This document shows, one piece after another, positions 1 through 9,438 of a DNA stretch of 64,000 nucleotides. The notes below the pieces were generated by a model that was given only the letters and a program-made list of their open reading frames with translations, ran no database searches and was not told where the DNA came from. A program made the position numbers and the translations under genes. Position 1 is the stretch's first letter. Each line of letters begins with the position of its first letter. The DNA comes from Paenibacillus mucilaginosus 3016 (GTDB taxonomy: Bacteria > Bacillota > Bacilli > Paenibacillales > NBRC-103111), in the NCBI RefSeq assembly GCF_000250655.1, contig NC_016935.1, forward strand, positions 3,304,001 through 3,368,000, written 5' to 3'.

Positions 1-1134
1 CGCGGGGCCGACCTGCCGCTGGCCATCGAGCACCTCCGTTATTATGCCGGCTGGACCACGAAGCTGACGGGGCAGACGATCCCGGTCAGCGGTGATTATT
101 TCAACTATACAAGGCATGAGCCGGTCGGCGTAGTCGGCCAGATTATCCCGTGGAACTTCCCGCTGCTCATGGCGATGTGGAAGATCGGTCCGGCGCTGGC
201 CACCGGATGCACGATCGTGCTGAAGCCGGCGGAGCAGACGCCGCTGTCGGCGCTCTACCTGGCTGAGCTCATTCAGGAAGCGGGCTTCCCGGACGGCGTC
301 GTGAACATCGTGCCGGGCTTCGGGGAGACGGCCGGCCAGGCGCTGGTGAACCACCCGCTCGTGGACAAGATCGCCTTCACCGGCTCGACGGAGGTCGGCA
401 AGCTGATCATGCGCCAGGCCGCCGATTCGCTCAAGCGCGTGACCCTCGAGCTCGGCGGCAAGTCGCCGAACATCATTCTGCCGGACGCGGATCTCTCCCG
501 CGCGATCCCGGGGGCGCTCAGCGGCATCATGTTCAACCAGGGGCAGGTCTGCTGCGCGGGCTCGCGTCTGTTCATCCAGAAGAAAGTGTACGACAACGTC
601 ATCGCCGACCTGGCGCTTCACTGCCGGAACCTCAAGCAGGGAGCGGGGCTCGAGGAAGGCACGGAGATCGGACCGCTCGTCTCCGCCGAGCAGCAGAACC
701 GCGTGCTGCGCTACATCGAGCAAGGGCAAAGTGAAGGCGCCGAGCTCGTATACGGCGGCTCGAACCCGTACGGGGCCGGGTACTTCGTGGAGCCGACGGT
801 GTTCGCGGGTGTGCGCGACGAGATGACGATCGCCCGCGAGGAGATCTTCGGGCCGGTCGTGGCGGCGATGCCGTATGAGGATCTCGACGATGTCCTCGCC
901 CGTGCGAACGCGAACGACTACGGCCTGGCCGCCGGGCTGTGGACCGAGAATATCAAGAACGCGCACTACGCGGCTTCCCGTCTGAAGGCGGGCACGGTGT
1001 GGGTCAACTGCTACAACGTGTTCGACGCGGCCTCCCCGTTCGGCGGCTACAAGCAGTCGGGCATCGGCCGGGAGATGGGCTCGTACGCCCTCGACAATTA
1101 CACGGAAGTCAAGAGCGTCTGGATTCAGCTGTAG
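1..1134 (+). CDS. aldehyde dehydrogenase family protein, 5' end outside the window
   Basis: NAD(P)-dependent oxidation of an aldehyde to an acid. The frame is open from the first base, so the N-terminus is missing; 377 residues are present against about 490 for the family. Visible hallmarks are the IPWNFP cofactor-binding strand, [17 protein letters not shown] with the general-base Glu (codon near 448) and [10 protein letters not shown] with the catalytic Cys (codons 550-555), then EEIFGPV and PFGGYKQSG near the C-terminus. It resembles cytosolic betaine/retinal-type dehydrogenases; the substrate cannot be told from sequence. A strong terminator follows, so it ends its transcript. Confidence 0.95.
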   Translation, partial: RGADLPLAIEHLRYYAGWTTKLTGQTIPVSGDYFNYTRHEPVGVVGQIIPWNFPLLMAMWKIGPALATGCTIVLKPAEQTPLSALYLAELIQEAGFPDGVVNIVPGFGETAGQALVNHPLVDKIAFTGSTEVGKLIMRQAADSLKRVTLELGGKSPNIILPDADLSRAIPGALSGIMFNQGQVCCAGSRLFIQKKVYDNVIADLALHCRNLKQGAGLEEGTEIGPLVSAEQQNRVLRYIEQGQSEGAELVYGGSNPYGAGYFVEPTVFAGVRDEMTIAREEIFGPVVAAMPYEDLDDVLARANANDYGLAAGLWTENIKNAHYAASRLKAGTVWVNCYNVFDAASPFGGYKQSGIGREMGSYALDNYTEVKSVWIQL

Positions 1135-1192
1135 CGGCGACCTTTCGGGAAGTCCTTCCCGCGGACGCCTGGCTGACTGCTAGCCGTGAAGT

Positions 1193-1223
1193 AACCCTCT
1201 GCCCCTGTGGGCGGAGGGTTTTT
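1193..1223 (+). terminator. Rho-independent terminator of the aldehyde dehydrogenase gene
   Basis: A 12-bp stem (AACCCTCTGCCC pairing with GGGCGGAGGGTT) with a CTGT loop is followed by TTT. Confidence 0.85.
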
Positions 1224-1340
1224 GGTGTTCGCAGAAATGGAAGCCGGCGCCCAGGCGACTTATGGAGTGAGGCAGAAGGAGAGGGGATTCGCCGCGCTTT
1301 TTTACAAGGAGCCGCAGTTTTCCCTCTCGATCTGCCATAG

Positions 1341-1539
1341 GATGAAAATCATCACATGTCCGACCGAAAGGCCGTCTTTGTGCAGTTATCCGATGTTATT
1401 CATCGCAAGCCGCGAGAAACGGGCCATCCATGCGGTTTCCGCAAGAACATCTGATGAAAAACAGCACAAATCAGCCCAAAATCGGGCTGTGGTTCCGTTA
1501 TCCGATGTTATTCATCGCAAGCCGCCGGAGAAACGGCCC
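1341..1539. repeat. two diverged copies of a direct repeat, period 112 bp
   Basis: Units at about 1341-1425 and 1453-1539 align without gaps for most of their length. Both begin GATGAAAA and share an identical 29-base core (1385-1413 and 1497-1525) followed by GAGAAACGG. The 587-bp gap between the aldehyde dehydrogenase and the next gene holds only the terminator and this repeat; open frames across it have no ribosome binding site or recognisable product. It may be one of the dispersed intergenic repeats found in Paenibacillus genomes (inference). Confidence 0.7.
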
Positions 1540-1721
1540 TTCAGGCAGCTTTTTGAGAGACGCAGCAGCCAGCCGGCACTTTCTAGCGTTAGTTTCATGA
1601 ATCCCCAACCGAAGCTGCAAGCACGATCTCGTGAGGCTGCCGGTGGAACTCGGGCTTGTTTCATGAGCCGGGGGCCCGGATAAGTATAAGAGTACCCCAT
1701 TTGTGGAAGGAGGTGTCAGCC

Positions 1722-1928
1722 ATGCCGTGGAGAGACGGGGATTATCCCCCATCCATGAAGAACATGGATCCGCAGATCCGCCACAAGGCCGTTGAGATCG
1801 CCAATGCCCTGCTCGAAGACGGGCACGAAGAGGGGCGGGCGATCGCCATCGCCACAGCCAAGGCCAAGGAATGGCACGAGGCTCATGGCGGAGGCGAGGC
1901 GAGGGATGCACCGACATCGCAGAAGTGA
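1722..1928 (+). CDS. small YdaT N-terminal-domain-like protein
   Basis: A 68-residue cytoplasmic protein beginning MPWRDGDYPPSMKNMD, with the IANALLEDGHEEGRAIAIATAKAKEW stretch split across residues 26-51, which resembles the N-terminal part of Bacillus YdaT. In Bacillus YdaT this part precedes a DUF2188 domain, which is absent here. The ATG follows GGAAGGAGGT at 1706-1714 with good spacing; upstream in-frame starts lie in non-coding sequence. It precedes a stress-type dehydrogenase, which fits a general-stress role, but the function is unknown. Confidence 0.8.
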   Translation: MPWRDGDYPPSMKNMDPQIRHKAVEIANALLEDGHEEGRAIAIATAKAKEWHEAHGGGEARDAPTSQK

Positions 1929-2019
1929 ACGGCCGACTGAAGGCCGCGCCCGGACGGACGCACAGTCTCCGGCAGATAGATCGATATCATGATGGGATCA
2001 ACCGAAGGGAGAGATAACC

Positions 2020-2889
2020 ATGAGCACGACGCAGAAGGACAAAATGACGATGCCCGCACAGCACCAGGACCGGCAGCCCGGTTTGGAAAGCGAAATGACA
2101 CCGAAGCCGGTGGCCAAAGACCGCAAGTACAAAGGCAGCGGCAAGCTGCTCGGCAAGGTGGCGATCATCACCGGCGGTGACAGCGGGATCGGGCGCGCTG
2201 CCGCGGCCTGCTATGCAGCGGAAGGCGCGGACGTGGCGATCATCTACCTGAACGAGCATGATGATGCCAAAGAGACGCAGCGTCTCGTGGAAGAGGAAGG
2301 CACGCGCTGCATGCTGATCGCGGGCGACATCGGCCAGGAGCAGTTCTGTTTCGAGGCCGTACGGAAGGTCGTGGAGAAGTTCGGCAAGCTGGATATTCTC
2401 GTCAATAACGCAGCGGAGCAGCATCCGCAGAAGTCGATCACCGAGATTTCGCAGGAGCAGCTTGAGCGCACGTTCCGCACGAACATTTTCTCGATGTTCT
2501 ATATGACCAAGGCCGCGATGCCGCACCTGAAAGAAGGGGCCGCGATCATCAATACCGCATCGATCACGGCGTACCGTGGACAGCCGACCCTGCTCGATTA
2601 TTCGTCGACGAAGGGCGCGATCGTCGCCTTTACCCGCTCCCTGTCGATGAATCTGGCGGACAAGGGCATCCGCGTGAACGGCGTGGCGCCGGGGCCGATC
2701 TGGACACCGCTCATTCCTTCGACGTTCGATGCGGAGAAGGTGGCGGAGTTCGGCGGCTCTCAGCCGATGAAGCGCCCGGGTCAGCCGGAGGAGCTCGGTC
2801 CGGCGTACGTCTTCCTGGCCTCGGACGATTCTTCTTACATGTCCGGCCAATTCCTGCATATCAACGGCGGGGAGATTATCAACGGGTAA
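2020..2889 (+). CDS. SDR family oxidoreductase, general-stress (YhdF/YdaD) type
   Basis: A classical NAD(P)-dependent short-chain dehydrogenase of 289 residues. The nucleotide-binding TGGDSGIG is at 51-58, NNAA follows the fourth strand, and the catalytic Tyr194 and Lys198 lie in YSSTKGA. The roughly 45-residue polar N-terminal extension before the Rossmann fold is typical of the Bacillus general stress proteins YhdF and YdaD (Gsp39). GGGAGAG precedes the ATG. The gene ends at a terminator. The substrate is unknown. Confidence 0.93.
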   Translation: MSTTQKDKMTMPAQHQDRQPGLESEMTPKPVAKDRKYKGSGKLLGKVAIITGGDSGIGRAAAACYAAEGADVAIIYLNEHDDAKETQRLVEEEGTRCMLIAGDIGQEQFCFEAVRKVVEKFGKLDILVNNAAEQHPQKSITEISQEQLERTFRTNIFSMFYMTKAAMPHLKEGAAIINTASITAYRGQPTLLDYSSTKGAIVAFTRSLSMNLADKGIRVNGVAPGPIWTPLIPSTFDAEKVAEFGGSQPMKRPGQPEELGPAYVFLASDDSSYMSGQFLHINGGEIING

Positions 2890-2954
2890 TGGAACGAACA
2901 GCAAGCGGGGATGGGCAGGTCACTTCTGCCCGGCATCCCGGCGAACCCCCTGGG

Positions 2955-2985
2955 AAGGCTGCCTGACGGCGGCCTTTCTTTTTTA
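2955..2985 (+). terminator. Rho-independent terminator after the SDR gene
   Basis: AAGGCTGCC pairs with GGCGGCCTT (one G-T pair) around a TGAC loop, followed by a T-rich tail. Confidence 0.8.
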
Positions 2986-3165
2986 TTTTTACGAACGCGT
3001 CACATGAATCCCCTTACACCCTCACCATCCCCTTCATTTTCAGCAAACTCCCAGCTCAAATTCATCTTATCTTAAGCTTTCTTCACGATTGATTCACAAA
3101 TACAAGCTATCATGAAGCCTATAGAAAAGAATTTACGCTAGTCCTTTCAGGAGGGGAATACAACA

Positions 3166-4854
3166 ATGGCACTACCACAACGCAAGACTTGGATCGTCGC
3201 CGGACTGGCCGTGGTGCTGGCCGGAGGGGGGACCTACGTCTATCTCCAGCAGAAACCGCAGAGTGCGGCAGCTGTCAGTCAAGAGAAGACAACGGATGTG
3301 AAAAAAGGAACGATCCGTTCCACCGTCTCCGGCACGTCGCAGTTCGAAGCCAGGGATCTGCAGAACATCATCGCTCCGGCCGACGGGACGATCAAGACGC
3401 TGAACCTGACCCGCAACCAGGCGGTCAAGCAGGGGGATGTGCTCGTGGTCGTATCGGACCCCGAGCTCGATAATCAGCTCAGTGAAGCCCAGTCCACGCT
3501 GGCTACGCTCCAATCCGACCTGGCGGATCTCCAGGCCGAGCAGGGCAGCATGACCATTACGGCTCCGGTGTCCGGTGAAATCACGCTCTCGAGCAATGTT
3601 GATGCGGGCGGCAGCGTGAACAAGTCGGGGCGCTTCGCCACGATTACGGATACGTCCGTGCTGACGGTGAAGCTTCCGTTCCTCGTAGATGATGCATTGC
3701 AGCTCAAAGCGGGCGACGAGGTGGAGCTGGAGGCCGACGGCTTCTCTCTCAGCCGTACGGGCAAAGTGCTCTCCGTGAGCAAGCAGGTCCGCGGGGATGC
3801 GGCCGGCAACAAGCTCGTCGACGTCGAGATCGAGATCGAGAACGACGGTACGCTGGACGAGGGCATGAACATCGAGGGATCCGTGCAGATCGGCGGCCGG
3901 GAAGCGGAGTCGACGGCGAAGGCCGCTCTCGCTTATGACGAGGTGGAGCCGGTGTTCGCAGCGGCGAGCGGAACGATCCTCGACCTGAAAGTGAAGACGG
4001 GGGATACCGTCAAGAAGGGAGCCGTGCTCGCGGTGCTCGGCAGCGATACGCTTGCCGACGATATCGAAGACAAGATCACGGCAATCGACAAGCAGCAGCA
4101 GCAGATCACGCTGCTCGAGGAGCGGATCGCGAAGCTGACGCTGACGGCGCCGTTCGACGGGGTCTTCTCCACCGACTTTGCGGACAAGAAGAAGAACGTG
4201 CTGGCGAGCTATCCGGTCGGTTCGACGATCGAAGCCAACACGCTGCTCGGCGGTGTAGCTAGCCTCGATACGATGCAGCTGCCGATCCAGGTCGACGAGC
4301 TCGACCTGCCGAACGTCAAGGTGGGGCAGAAGGCGGAAGTGACCGTCGATTCGATCTCCGGCAAGGTGTTCGAGGGCGAGGTCAGCCAGGTCTCTACCGT
4401 CGGTACGACGACCAACGGGGTTACGTTCTTCGACGTGGTCATCTCGGTCAAGAACTCCGGGGAGCTGCGCAACGGTCTGACCGCTACTGCGGAAATCCTC
4501 GTACAGGATAAGCAGGATATCATTACCCTTCCGGTGGAAGCTCTCCAGCGTTCCAAGGGCAAGCGGACCGTCACGGTGCTGAAGGCGGACGGGACCAAGG
4601 AAACCCGTGAAGTGAAGACGGGCATCAGCAACAAGACGTCCATTGAAATTACCGAAGGGCTGCAGGAAGGCGAGAAGGTCGTCATTCCAGTGCGCCAGAC
4701 GACGCAGAACGGCTCCCAGGCCGATATCGAACGGATCCGGCAGATGATGCAGCAGGGCGGCGGCACAGGCGGCTTCCCGGCAGGCGGCGGAGGCTTCCCG
4801 GCCGGCGGTACGGGCGGCACAGGCGGCACGGGCGCGGCTGGCGGACAGCGGTAA
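3166..4854 (+). CDS. HlyD/MacA-like efflux adaptor with two lipoyl-like modules
   Basis: A membrane-anchored adaptor for an ABC exporter, 562 residues. One N-terminal transmembrane segment (about 9-27) is followed by a barrel-sandwich/lipoyl-like unit near 60-155 (APADGTIKTLNL then APVSGEITLSS) and a second one near 265-350 (AASGTILDLKV then APFDGVFS), beta-barrel domains and a Gly/Pro-rich tail (about 525-562). Typical MacA adaptors are near 400 residues with one such unit, so this one appears duplicated. GGAGGGG lies before the ATG. It starts a gene set continuing with an ATPase and a MacB-like permease. Confidence 0.92.
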   Translation: MALPQRKTWIVAGLAVVLAGGGTYVYLQQKPQSAAAVSQEKTTDVKKGTIRSTVSGTSQFEARDLQNIIAPADGTIKTLNLTRNQAVKQGDVLVVVSDPELDNQLSEAQSTLATLQSDLADLQAEQGSMTITAPVSGEITLSSNVDAGGSVNKSGRFATITDTSVLTVKLPFLVDDALQLKAGDEVELEADGFSLSRTGKVLSVSKQVRGDAAGNKLVDVEIEIENDGTLDEGMNIEGSVQIGGREAESTAKAALAYDEVEPVFAAASGTILDLKVKTGDTVKKGAVLAVLGSDTLADDIEDKITAIDKQQQQITLLEERIAKLTLTAPFDGVFSTDFADKKKNVLASYPVGSTIEANTLLGGVASLDTMQLPIQVDELDLPNVKVGQKAEVTVDSISGKVFEGEVSQVSTVGTTTNGVTFFDVVISVKNSGELRNGLTATAEILVQDKQDIITLPVEALQRSKGKRTVTVLKADGTKETREVKTGISNKTSIEITEGLQEGEKVVIPVRQTTQNGSQADIERIRQMMQQGGGTGGFPAGGGGFPAGGTGGTGGTGAAGGQR

Positions 4855-4881
4855 TCGCGGCGCAGGAAAGGAGATACGCAG

Positions 4882-5616
4882 GTGGAAGTCATGATCGAAC
4901 TACGCAACATATGCAAAGAATACGCCCGCGGCGCCGAGAAGCTCCGAATCCTCGACGACTTGACCCTGGAGGTGGAGCGGGGCGATCTCGTGGCGATCGT
5001 CGGGCCGAGCGGCTCCGGCAAATCGACCCTTATGAATACGATCGGGCTGCTGGACGTGCCGACCTCCGGCACCTATAAGCTCGACGGCGTTTCGACGGAG
5101 AAGATGTCCGACAACCAGCTCGCCGAGCTGCGCAACAAGAAGATCGGATTCATCTTCCAGCAGTTCAACCTGCTGCCCCGGCTGACGGCAATCGAGAACG
5201 TGGAGCTGCCGATGATCTACTCCGGTGTTCCGGCGAAGAAGCGCAGGGAGCTGGCGCTCCAGATGCTGGAGCTGCTCGGCATGGGCCAGCGCGGCCACCA
5301 CAAGCCGAGCGAGCTCTCGGGCGGACAGCAGCAGCGTGTGGCGATCGCCCGCGCCCTGGCGATGTCGCCGGCCCTGCTGCTCGCCGATGAGCCGACGGGC
5401 GCCCTGGATTCCAAAACGGGGATCGAGGTGCTCGAGCTCATCAAGAAGCTGAACGAGCAGGGCAATACCATCGTGCTCATCACGCATGACCTGCATATCG
5501 CGGAGAATGCGAGAAGAGTCGTCTCGATCCGCGACGGCCGGATTGTCTCGGACGTGCGGAACGCTCCGATACCCGGAGCGCCTGCGGCCGAACTGAAAGC
5601 GGGCGTGACGGTATGA
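4882..5616 (+). CDS. ABC transporter ATP-binding protein (MacB/LolD class)
   Basis: The nucleotide-binding subunit of the exporter, 244 residues. Walker [10 protein letters not shown] is at 41-49, the Q-loop in [11 protein letters not shown], signature LSGGQQQR, Walker [13 protein letters not shown] and the switch His in ITHDLHIA; the IFQQFNLL and TGALD variants are typical of the MacB/LolD/FtsE class. I chose the GTG at 4882 because AAAGGAGAT at 4867-4875 has normal spacing to it, whereas the ATG at 4891 is too far. The stop overlaps the permease start by four bases. Confidence 0.95.
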   Translation: MEVMIELRNICKEYARGAEKLRILDDLTLEVERGDLVAIVGPSGSGKSTLMNTIGLLDVPTSGTYKLDGVSTEKMSDNQLAELRNKKIGFIFQQFNLLPRLTAIENVELPMIYSGVPAKKRRELALQMLELLGMGQRGHHKPSELSGGQQQRVAIARALAMSPALLLADEPTGALDSKTGIEVLELIKKLNEQGNTIVLITHDLHIAENARRVVSIRDGRIVSDVRNAPIPGAPAAELKAGVTV

Positions 5617-6788
5617 AGGCTTCAGAACTGATCCGCATGGCCCTGCGCACGGTGATCTCTTCCCCGATGAGGACGATGCTCACCATGCTGGGAGTCATTA
5701 TCGGCGTCGCCTCCGTCGTGACGCTCGTGTCGATCGGTCGGGGCACCACAGCCCAGATCGAGAAGCAGTATGAGGCGCTCGGCACGAACATGATGGTCGT
5801 GAACGTGCTCGGGAACGGGCGGGCAACGCAGCTGAACTACGACGAGCTGATGGAACTGGAGCTCCTCCCGGAGTTCTCGGCCATCGCCCCTACAATGACG
5901 AAGAATTCGAATATCAAATATGACCGTACGCAGGAAAGCCACACGCTCGTCGCAACGAACGACCGGTATATCGACATCATGAAAGGCGAGGTGGCCGACG
6001 GCCGCTTCCTGGTCGATGCCGATTCGGAGCTCCGCAGCCAGGTAGTGGTGCTTGGCAGCGAGGTGGCGACCGAGCTCTTCGGCACGGAGGACCCGATCGG
6101 CGAATCGGTTAACATCGACGGCGTCGTCTTCGAGATCGTCGGCACGCTGAAGAGCAAGGGCTCGAACAGCACGGGCACCTCGCTCGACAATTCGGTGTTC
6201 GTCCCGCTGGAGACCGCCAGACGCGCCTTCAAGCTGGGGGCCATCCGTACGACCTACGTGGAGGCGCCGAGCAACGAAGAGATCTATACGGCGCAGGCCA
6301 CCATGAAGCAGTACCTGACTTATAAATTCAAAAGCGATACGGGCTTCACCCTCTCGAACCAGGATGAGCTCATGAATTCCCGGAAGGAAGCGTCGAGCTC
6401 CCTGACCAACCAGCTCATCAGCGTGGCGTGCATCTCGCTGCTCGTCGGCGGGATCGGGATCATGAACATCATGCTCGTGACGGTCAGCGAGCGGACGCGC
6501 GAGATCGGCATCCGCAAGTCGATCGGCGCCAAGCGGCGCAACATCTTGCTGCAGTTCCTCGTGGAGTCGGCGGTCATCAGCGGACTCGGCGGATTCATCG
6601 GACTAGCGCTCGGGTCCGGTCTTGCGCTGGCCTGGCCGTACCTCAATCCGAAGCAGCCGACGGAGCTGTCGATGGACATCGGCTTGTATGCCTTCCTGTT
6701 CTCCGTGCTGGTCGGGATCATCTTCGGCCTGTATCCGGCGAACAAAGCATCGAAGCTCCGTCCGATCGACGCGCTGCGCACCGACTAA
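5613..6788 (+). CDS. ABC transporter permease, MacB type (FtsX domain)
   Basis: 391 residues: an N-terminal transmembrane helix (about 19-43), a large extracytoplasmic MacB core domain (about 45-250) and three C-terminal helices (about 270-385) with [24 protein letters not shown] split over 279-302, the FtsX-family signature. Its ATG overlaps the ATPase stop (ATGA), so the two are translationally coupled. With the adaptor it should form a mechanotransmission-type exporter or membrane-stress pump; in Bacillales such systems often handle peptides. The cargo is unknown, but a secreted protein is encoded next. Confidence 0.95.
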   Translation: MKASELIRMALRTVISSPMRTMLTMLGVIIGVASVVTLVSIGRGTTAQIEKQYEALGTNMMVVNVLGNGRATQLNYDELMELELLPEFSAIAPTMTKNSNIKYDRTQESHTLVATNDRYIDIMKGEVADGRFLVDADSELRSQVVVLGSEVATELFGTEDPIGESVNIDGVVFEIVGTLKSKGSNSTGTSLDNSVFVPLETARRAFKLGAIRTTYVEAPSNEEIYTAQATMKQYLTYKFKSDTGFTLSNQDELMNSRKEASSSLTNQLISVACISLLVGGIGIMNIMLVTVSERTREIGIRKSIGAKRRNILLQFLVESAVISGLGGFIGLALGSGLALAWPYLNPKQPTELSMDIGLYAFLFSVLVGIIFGLYPANKASKLRPIDALRTD

Positions 6789-6886
6789 GCTCCGCGCTGT
6801 ACGAATACCCGCCTGCGGGCCGGACAGCCCATCGCGGTCCGGTCGCGGGCATTCCATCCAGACGAACACTGAAGGAGGATTATCCT

Positions 6887-7801
6887 TTGAAAAAGATATG
6901 GAACAAATCGCTGCTTTACGCCCTGGCGGTGACCACGGCACTCGGCTCGATCGCACTGCCGTCGTCCGCCCGGGCCGGCAAGGAAGGCGTCTTCCTTGCG
7001 AACGATACTTACTTCACGCTGGAGCGTGTCTCGGTTGCCTCCGGCAGCTCCTCGCTCATGCAGTTTACCCTGAAGCTGCATAACGGCAGCTCGTCGGTCA
7101 TCGACTTCAACCGCTACGGCGTCCGCGTGCTGGATGCGGCGGGCAACCGCTATCCGGCCCGCCTCACAGGCAAGCTGAGCGCACGTGTGCAGCCGGGGGC
7201 CGACCAGGAGTTCCCGTTCTACTCGGAGCTCGGAAATCTGCCGTCGGCGGAGGGCCTGAAGGTCGATCTCTTCGAGTGGAACGGCAGCGGCACGGACGGG
7301 ATCCGGGATATCGGCGCGCTGAACGCATCGGTCGATGTTCCGGCCGCGGCCGAGCCGGGCACCCAGGCGGTGATTTCCCTACAGGACGCCGACACCAGCC
7401 TGGACAGTGAAGGCTTCGTTACCGTAAAGCGCGGAGACGCCTACGAGACGGTGGAGAGCGGCAAGCGCTACCTCTATGTGGATCTCGCGTTCAAGAATGA
7501 CAGCGGCTCGGATCTGACGCTCCCATCCGCTCTGCAGTACCGCCTGCGCGACGCCCAAGGCTACTCATATGAGGGCTCGCTGCTCACCGGCGATTCCTCC
7601 GTGCTTCCGTCCGGGCGGTACGGTCGTGCGCACGGTCCGCATGCTGGCTCCGACGGTCGAAGCGGCGGCGTCCGGCGCCATGAGCCTGCAGCTCTGGACC
7701 GATGCTTCCGGCGACGAAGAAGTGCTTGCGAGCCTGCCGGTGGCCGGAGCTTCAGCGGCGACGGCCCTTGGCGGCGAGCGCGCGCTGACCGGCAGCAATG
7801 A
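6887..7801 (+). CDS. secreted protein, N-terminal part of a frameshifted gene
   Basis: TTG start at 6887 with GAAGGAGG at 6871-6878. A signal peptide (MKKIWNKSLLYALAVTTALG, cleavage after ARA) leads into repeated beta-rich domains of about 120-150 residues resembling DUF4352-like or Ig-like extracellular modules. The meaningful sequence in this frame stops at about 7612 (SVLPSG); what follows to 7801 is out-of-frame. Removing one G from GGG at 7613-7615 joins it to the next frame as SVLPSGGTVVRT, giving one protein of about 750 residues. It directly follows the MacAB-like genes, so it may be a partner or cargo (inference). Confidence 0.75.
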   Translation: MKKIWNKSLLYALAVTTALGSIALPSSARAGKEGVFLANDTYFTLERVSVASGSSSLMQFTLKLHNGSSSVIDFNRYGVRVLDAAGNRYPARLTGKLSARVQPGADQEFPFYSELGNLPSAEGLKVDLFEWNGSGTDGIRDIGALNASVDVPAAAEPGTQAVISLQDADTSLDSEGFVTVKRGDAYETVESGKRYLYVDLAFKNDSGSDLTLPSALQYRLRDAQGYSYEGSLLTGDSSVLPSGRYGRAHGPHAGSDGRSGGVRRHEPAALDRCFRRRRSACEPAGGRSFSGDGPWRRARADRQQ

Positions 7802-9143
7802 AGGCCTGACGCTGGTGGCCGAGAAAGCGGCCGCAGCGCCGCAGGATGACGAAACGCTCGTGCAGACGACGATCACCGTCCGCAACGACACGGACAGCGT
7901 GCTGGCCCTGCCGGACCTGACCGGCACATACCAGTTCGGCTACAGCGCTTCGGAGGAAGCGACGCTCGTGCGGACGACCAGCGAGTCATATGTCCAGCCG
8001 AAATCGTCGGTGACCCTGCAGTATTCCGCGCTGCTGCCGGAGGGCATTGATCCGGAGAGCGCCAACCTGGTGGTGCGTGCACAGACCGGCACGGCAAGCA
8101 GTACGTCGGGCACTTCCGGCACGTCATCCTCCTCGGGAACCACGTCGGGAACGAGCACCTCTTCCGGAACCACGGCAAGCACCGGCACTTCGTCTTCCAC
8201 GGGCACCGGCACGTCGACCGCTTCGACGTCAAGCTCGAGCAGCACCTCCTCGACTTCCACGACGACGAAGGCGACGACGTCTTCCACCGTATCGGTGGAC
8301 CGTCCGGTGATGATCGCCTCGCTCAAGGGAATTACGCGTCAGGCGAATACGCTGCAGACGGCCAAGGCCTATACGCTCGGCGAGGTCATGCCGCTCGAAG
8401 CGACCTCCTCGATCGCGTCGAAGCTTACCACCACGCTGGTGGAGCTGCACGAGCATGAGAGCGAGGAATTCGGCTACCGTACGGCGATCGCGAAGATCAA
8501 ACTGACGAATAACGGGACGACGGCAGTCTCGCTGCCGGATGTCGGACTGGAGCTCCTGGCGAGCAGCGGCCTGTCCTACCCGGGGACGCGCCAAACGACG
8601 ACGGCGTCCACGATCGCCCCTGGCACCAGCTACGTCGTTAGCTACTCCTTCCTGCTTGCGGACGATGCAGGCGAAGAAGAAACTTATGCGCTGCAGGTGA
8701 CCGACGCCAAGGCGGCGGCTCCGGCCAAGCTCACGCTCGGCACTTATCAGGTGGCCTTCCAGAAGGATGACACTTCTTCGGACAAGATCAGCTTCTATCC
8801 GTTCGAGGTCGGCTTCGACTGGTATACGGGCGGCTGGCTCTACAGCAGCGGGGACTACTCTTACGTGCTCAATATGTCCCTCACGGTGGAGCGCAAGGAC
8901 AATGTCATCATCGACTCCGGGTTCTCCGGCATCGAATTCGCGCTGGTGGATTCGACGGGCCGCGTGCTCAGCACGTCGACCGGCACCTTCATGGGCACCC
9001 AGAAGCTGAACTCCGGCAAGCACAAGATCACATTCACGGATATCCAGTCCGAGCAGATCGAATCCGGCACGTCGATTCATGTATACGAGACCGTCACGAC
9101 GCCGGAAGGCACGGCGAAGCGTCTCGTGAAAATATTGAAGTAA
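7569..9143 (+). CDS. secreted protein, C-terminal part of a frameshifted gene
   Basis: Continuation of the gene starting at 6887, in the +1 frame; the coding sequence proper begins near 7613, not at the ATG at 7569. It contains more of the same beta-rich modules, then a linker of about 70 residues made almost only of Ser, Thr and Gly (about 8090-8300), then further modules ending KRLVKILK. There is no sortase motif or membrane anchor. Such linkers separate domains of wall-associated or secreted proteins. No family is recognised. A terminator follows at 9198. Confidence 0.75.
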   Translation: MRARCSPAIPPCFRPGGTVVRTVRMLAPTVEAAASGAMSLQLWTDASGDEEVLASLPVAGASAATALGGERALTGSNEGLTLVAEKAAAAPQDDETLVQTTITVRNDTDSVLALPDLTGTYQFGYSASEEATLVRTTSESYVQPKSSVTLQYSALLPEGIDPESANLVVRAQTGTASSTSGTSGTSSSSGTTSGTSTSSGTTASTGTSSSTGTGTSTASTSSSSSTSSTSTTTKATTSSTVSVDRPVMIASLKGITRQANTLQTAKAYTLGEVMPLEATSSIASKLTTTLVELHEHESEEFGYRTAIAKIKLTNNGTTAVSLPDVGLELLASSGLSYPGTRQTTTASTIAPGTSYVVSYSFLLADDAGEEETYALQVTDAKAAAPAKLTLGTYQVAFQKDDTSSDKISFYPFEVGFDWYTGGWLYSSGDYSYVLNMSLTVERKDNVIIDSGFSGIEFALVDSTGRVLSTSTGTFMGTQKLNSGKHKITFTDIQSEQIESGTSIHVYETVTTPEGTAKRLVKILK

Positions 9144-9197
9144 CCGCCGCACCGCATAGTGCGGGACTTGGAGCCTCCGGGTTCACGAACTCAGCCG

Positions 9198-9246
9198 AAA
9201 GCCGCTCAGGCTTCTTCCCGCCATGGGAAGAGCCGGGCGGCTTTTT
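9198..9246 (+). terminator. Rho-independent terminator ending the exporter operon
   Basis: A long imperfect stem (AAAGCCGC...CTTCCC against GGGAAG...GCGGCTTT) is followed by TTTTT. The 295-bp gap between 9143 and 9439 holds this terminator and the promoter at 9346. Confidence 0.85.
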
Positions 9247-9345
9247 GGCCGTTTCGGAAAGCCCGGCTTGCAGGGAGCAGGAGTCTGCTGTTCGGGGGCG
9301 TCCCTCAGATAACTGCATGGCTTCATGACAAAAACACTTGTAAGT

Positions 9346-9360
9346 TGGCACACGATTTGC
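9346..9360 (+). promoter_or_regulatory. sigma-54 (-24/-12) promoter match upstream of chrA
   Basis: TGGCAC-ACGAT-TTGC at 9346-9360 keeps the invariant GG and GC exactly ten bases apart and matches the sigma-54 consensus TGGCAC-N5-TTGC at every defined position. A weaker sigma-A reading (TTGTAA 9338, 17 bp, TTAGAT 9361) overlaps it. No activator gene is nearby. Confidence 0.55.
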
Positions 9361-9438
9361 TTAGATGAGAGAAGGAAGCTTTCACTACAGGCTGTCAGGA
9401 AGGATCATCCGCCAAAAGAAGGAGCGTTAACACCCCAT

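Noticed and set aside
1385..1525. CRISPR-like repeat-spacer
   Set aside because: Only two copies, with an 83-base spacer that is itself part of the repeat; no cas genes.
1207..1683. 158-residue forward frame in the gap after the aldehyde dehydrogenase gene
   Set aside because: No ribosome binding site, crosses the terminator and both repeat units, no recognisable domain.
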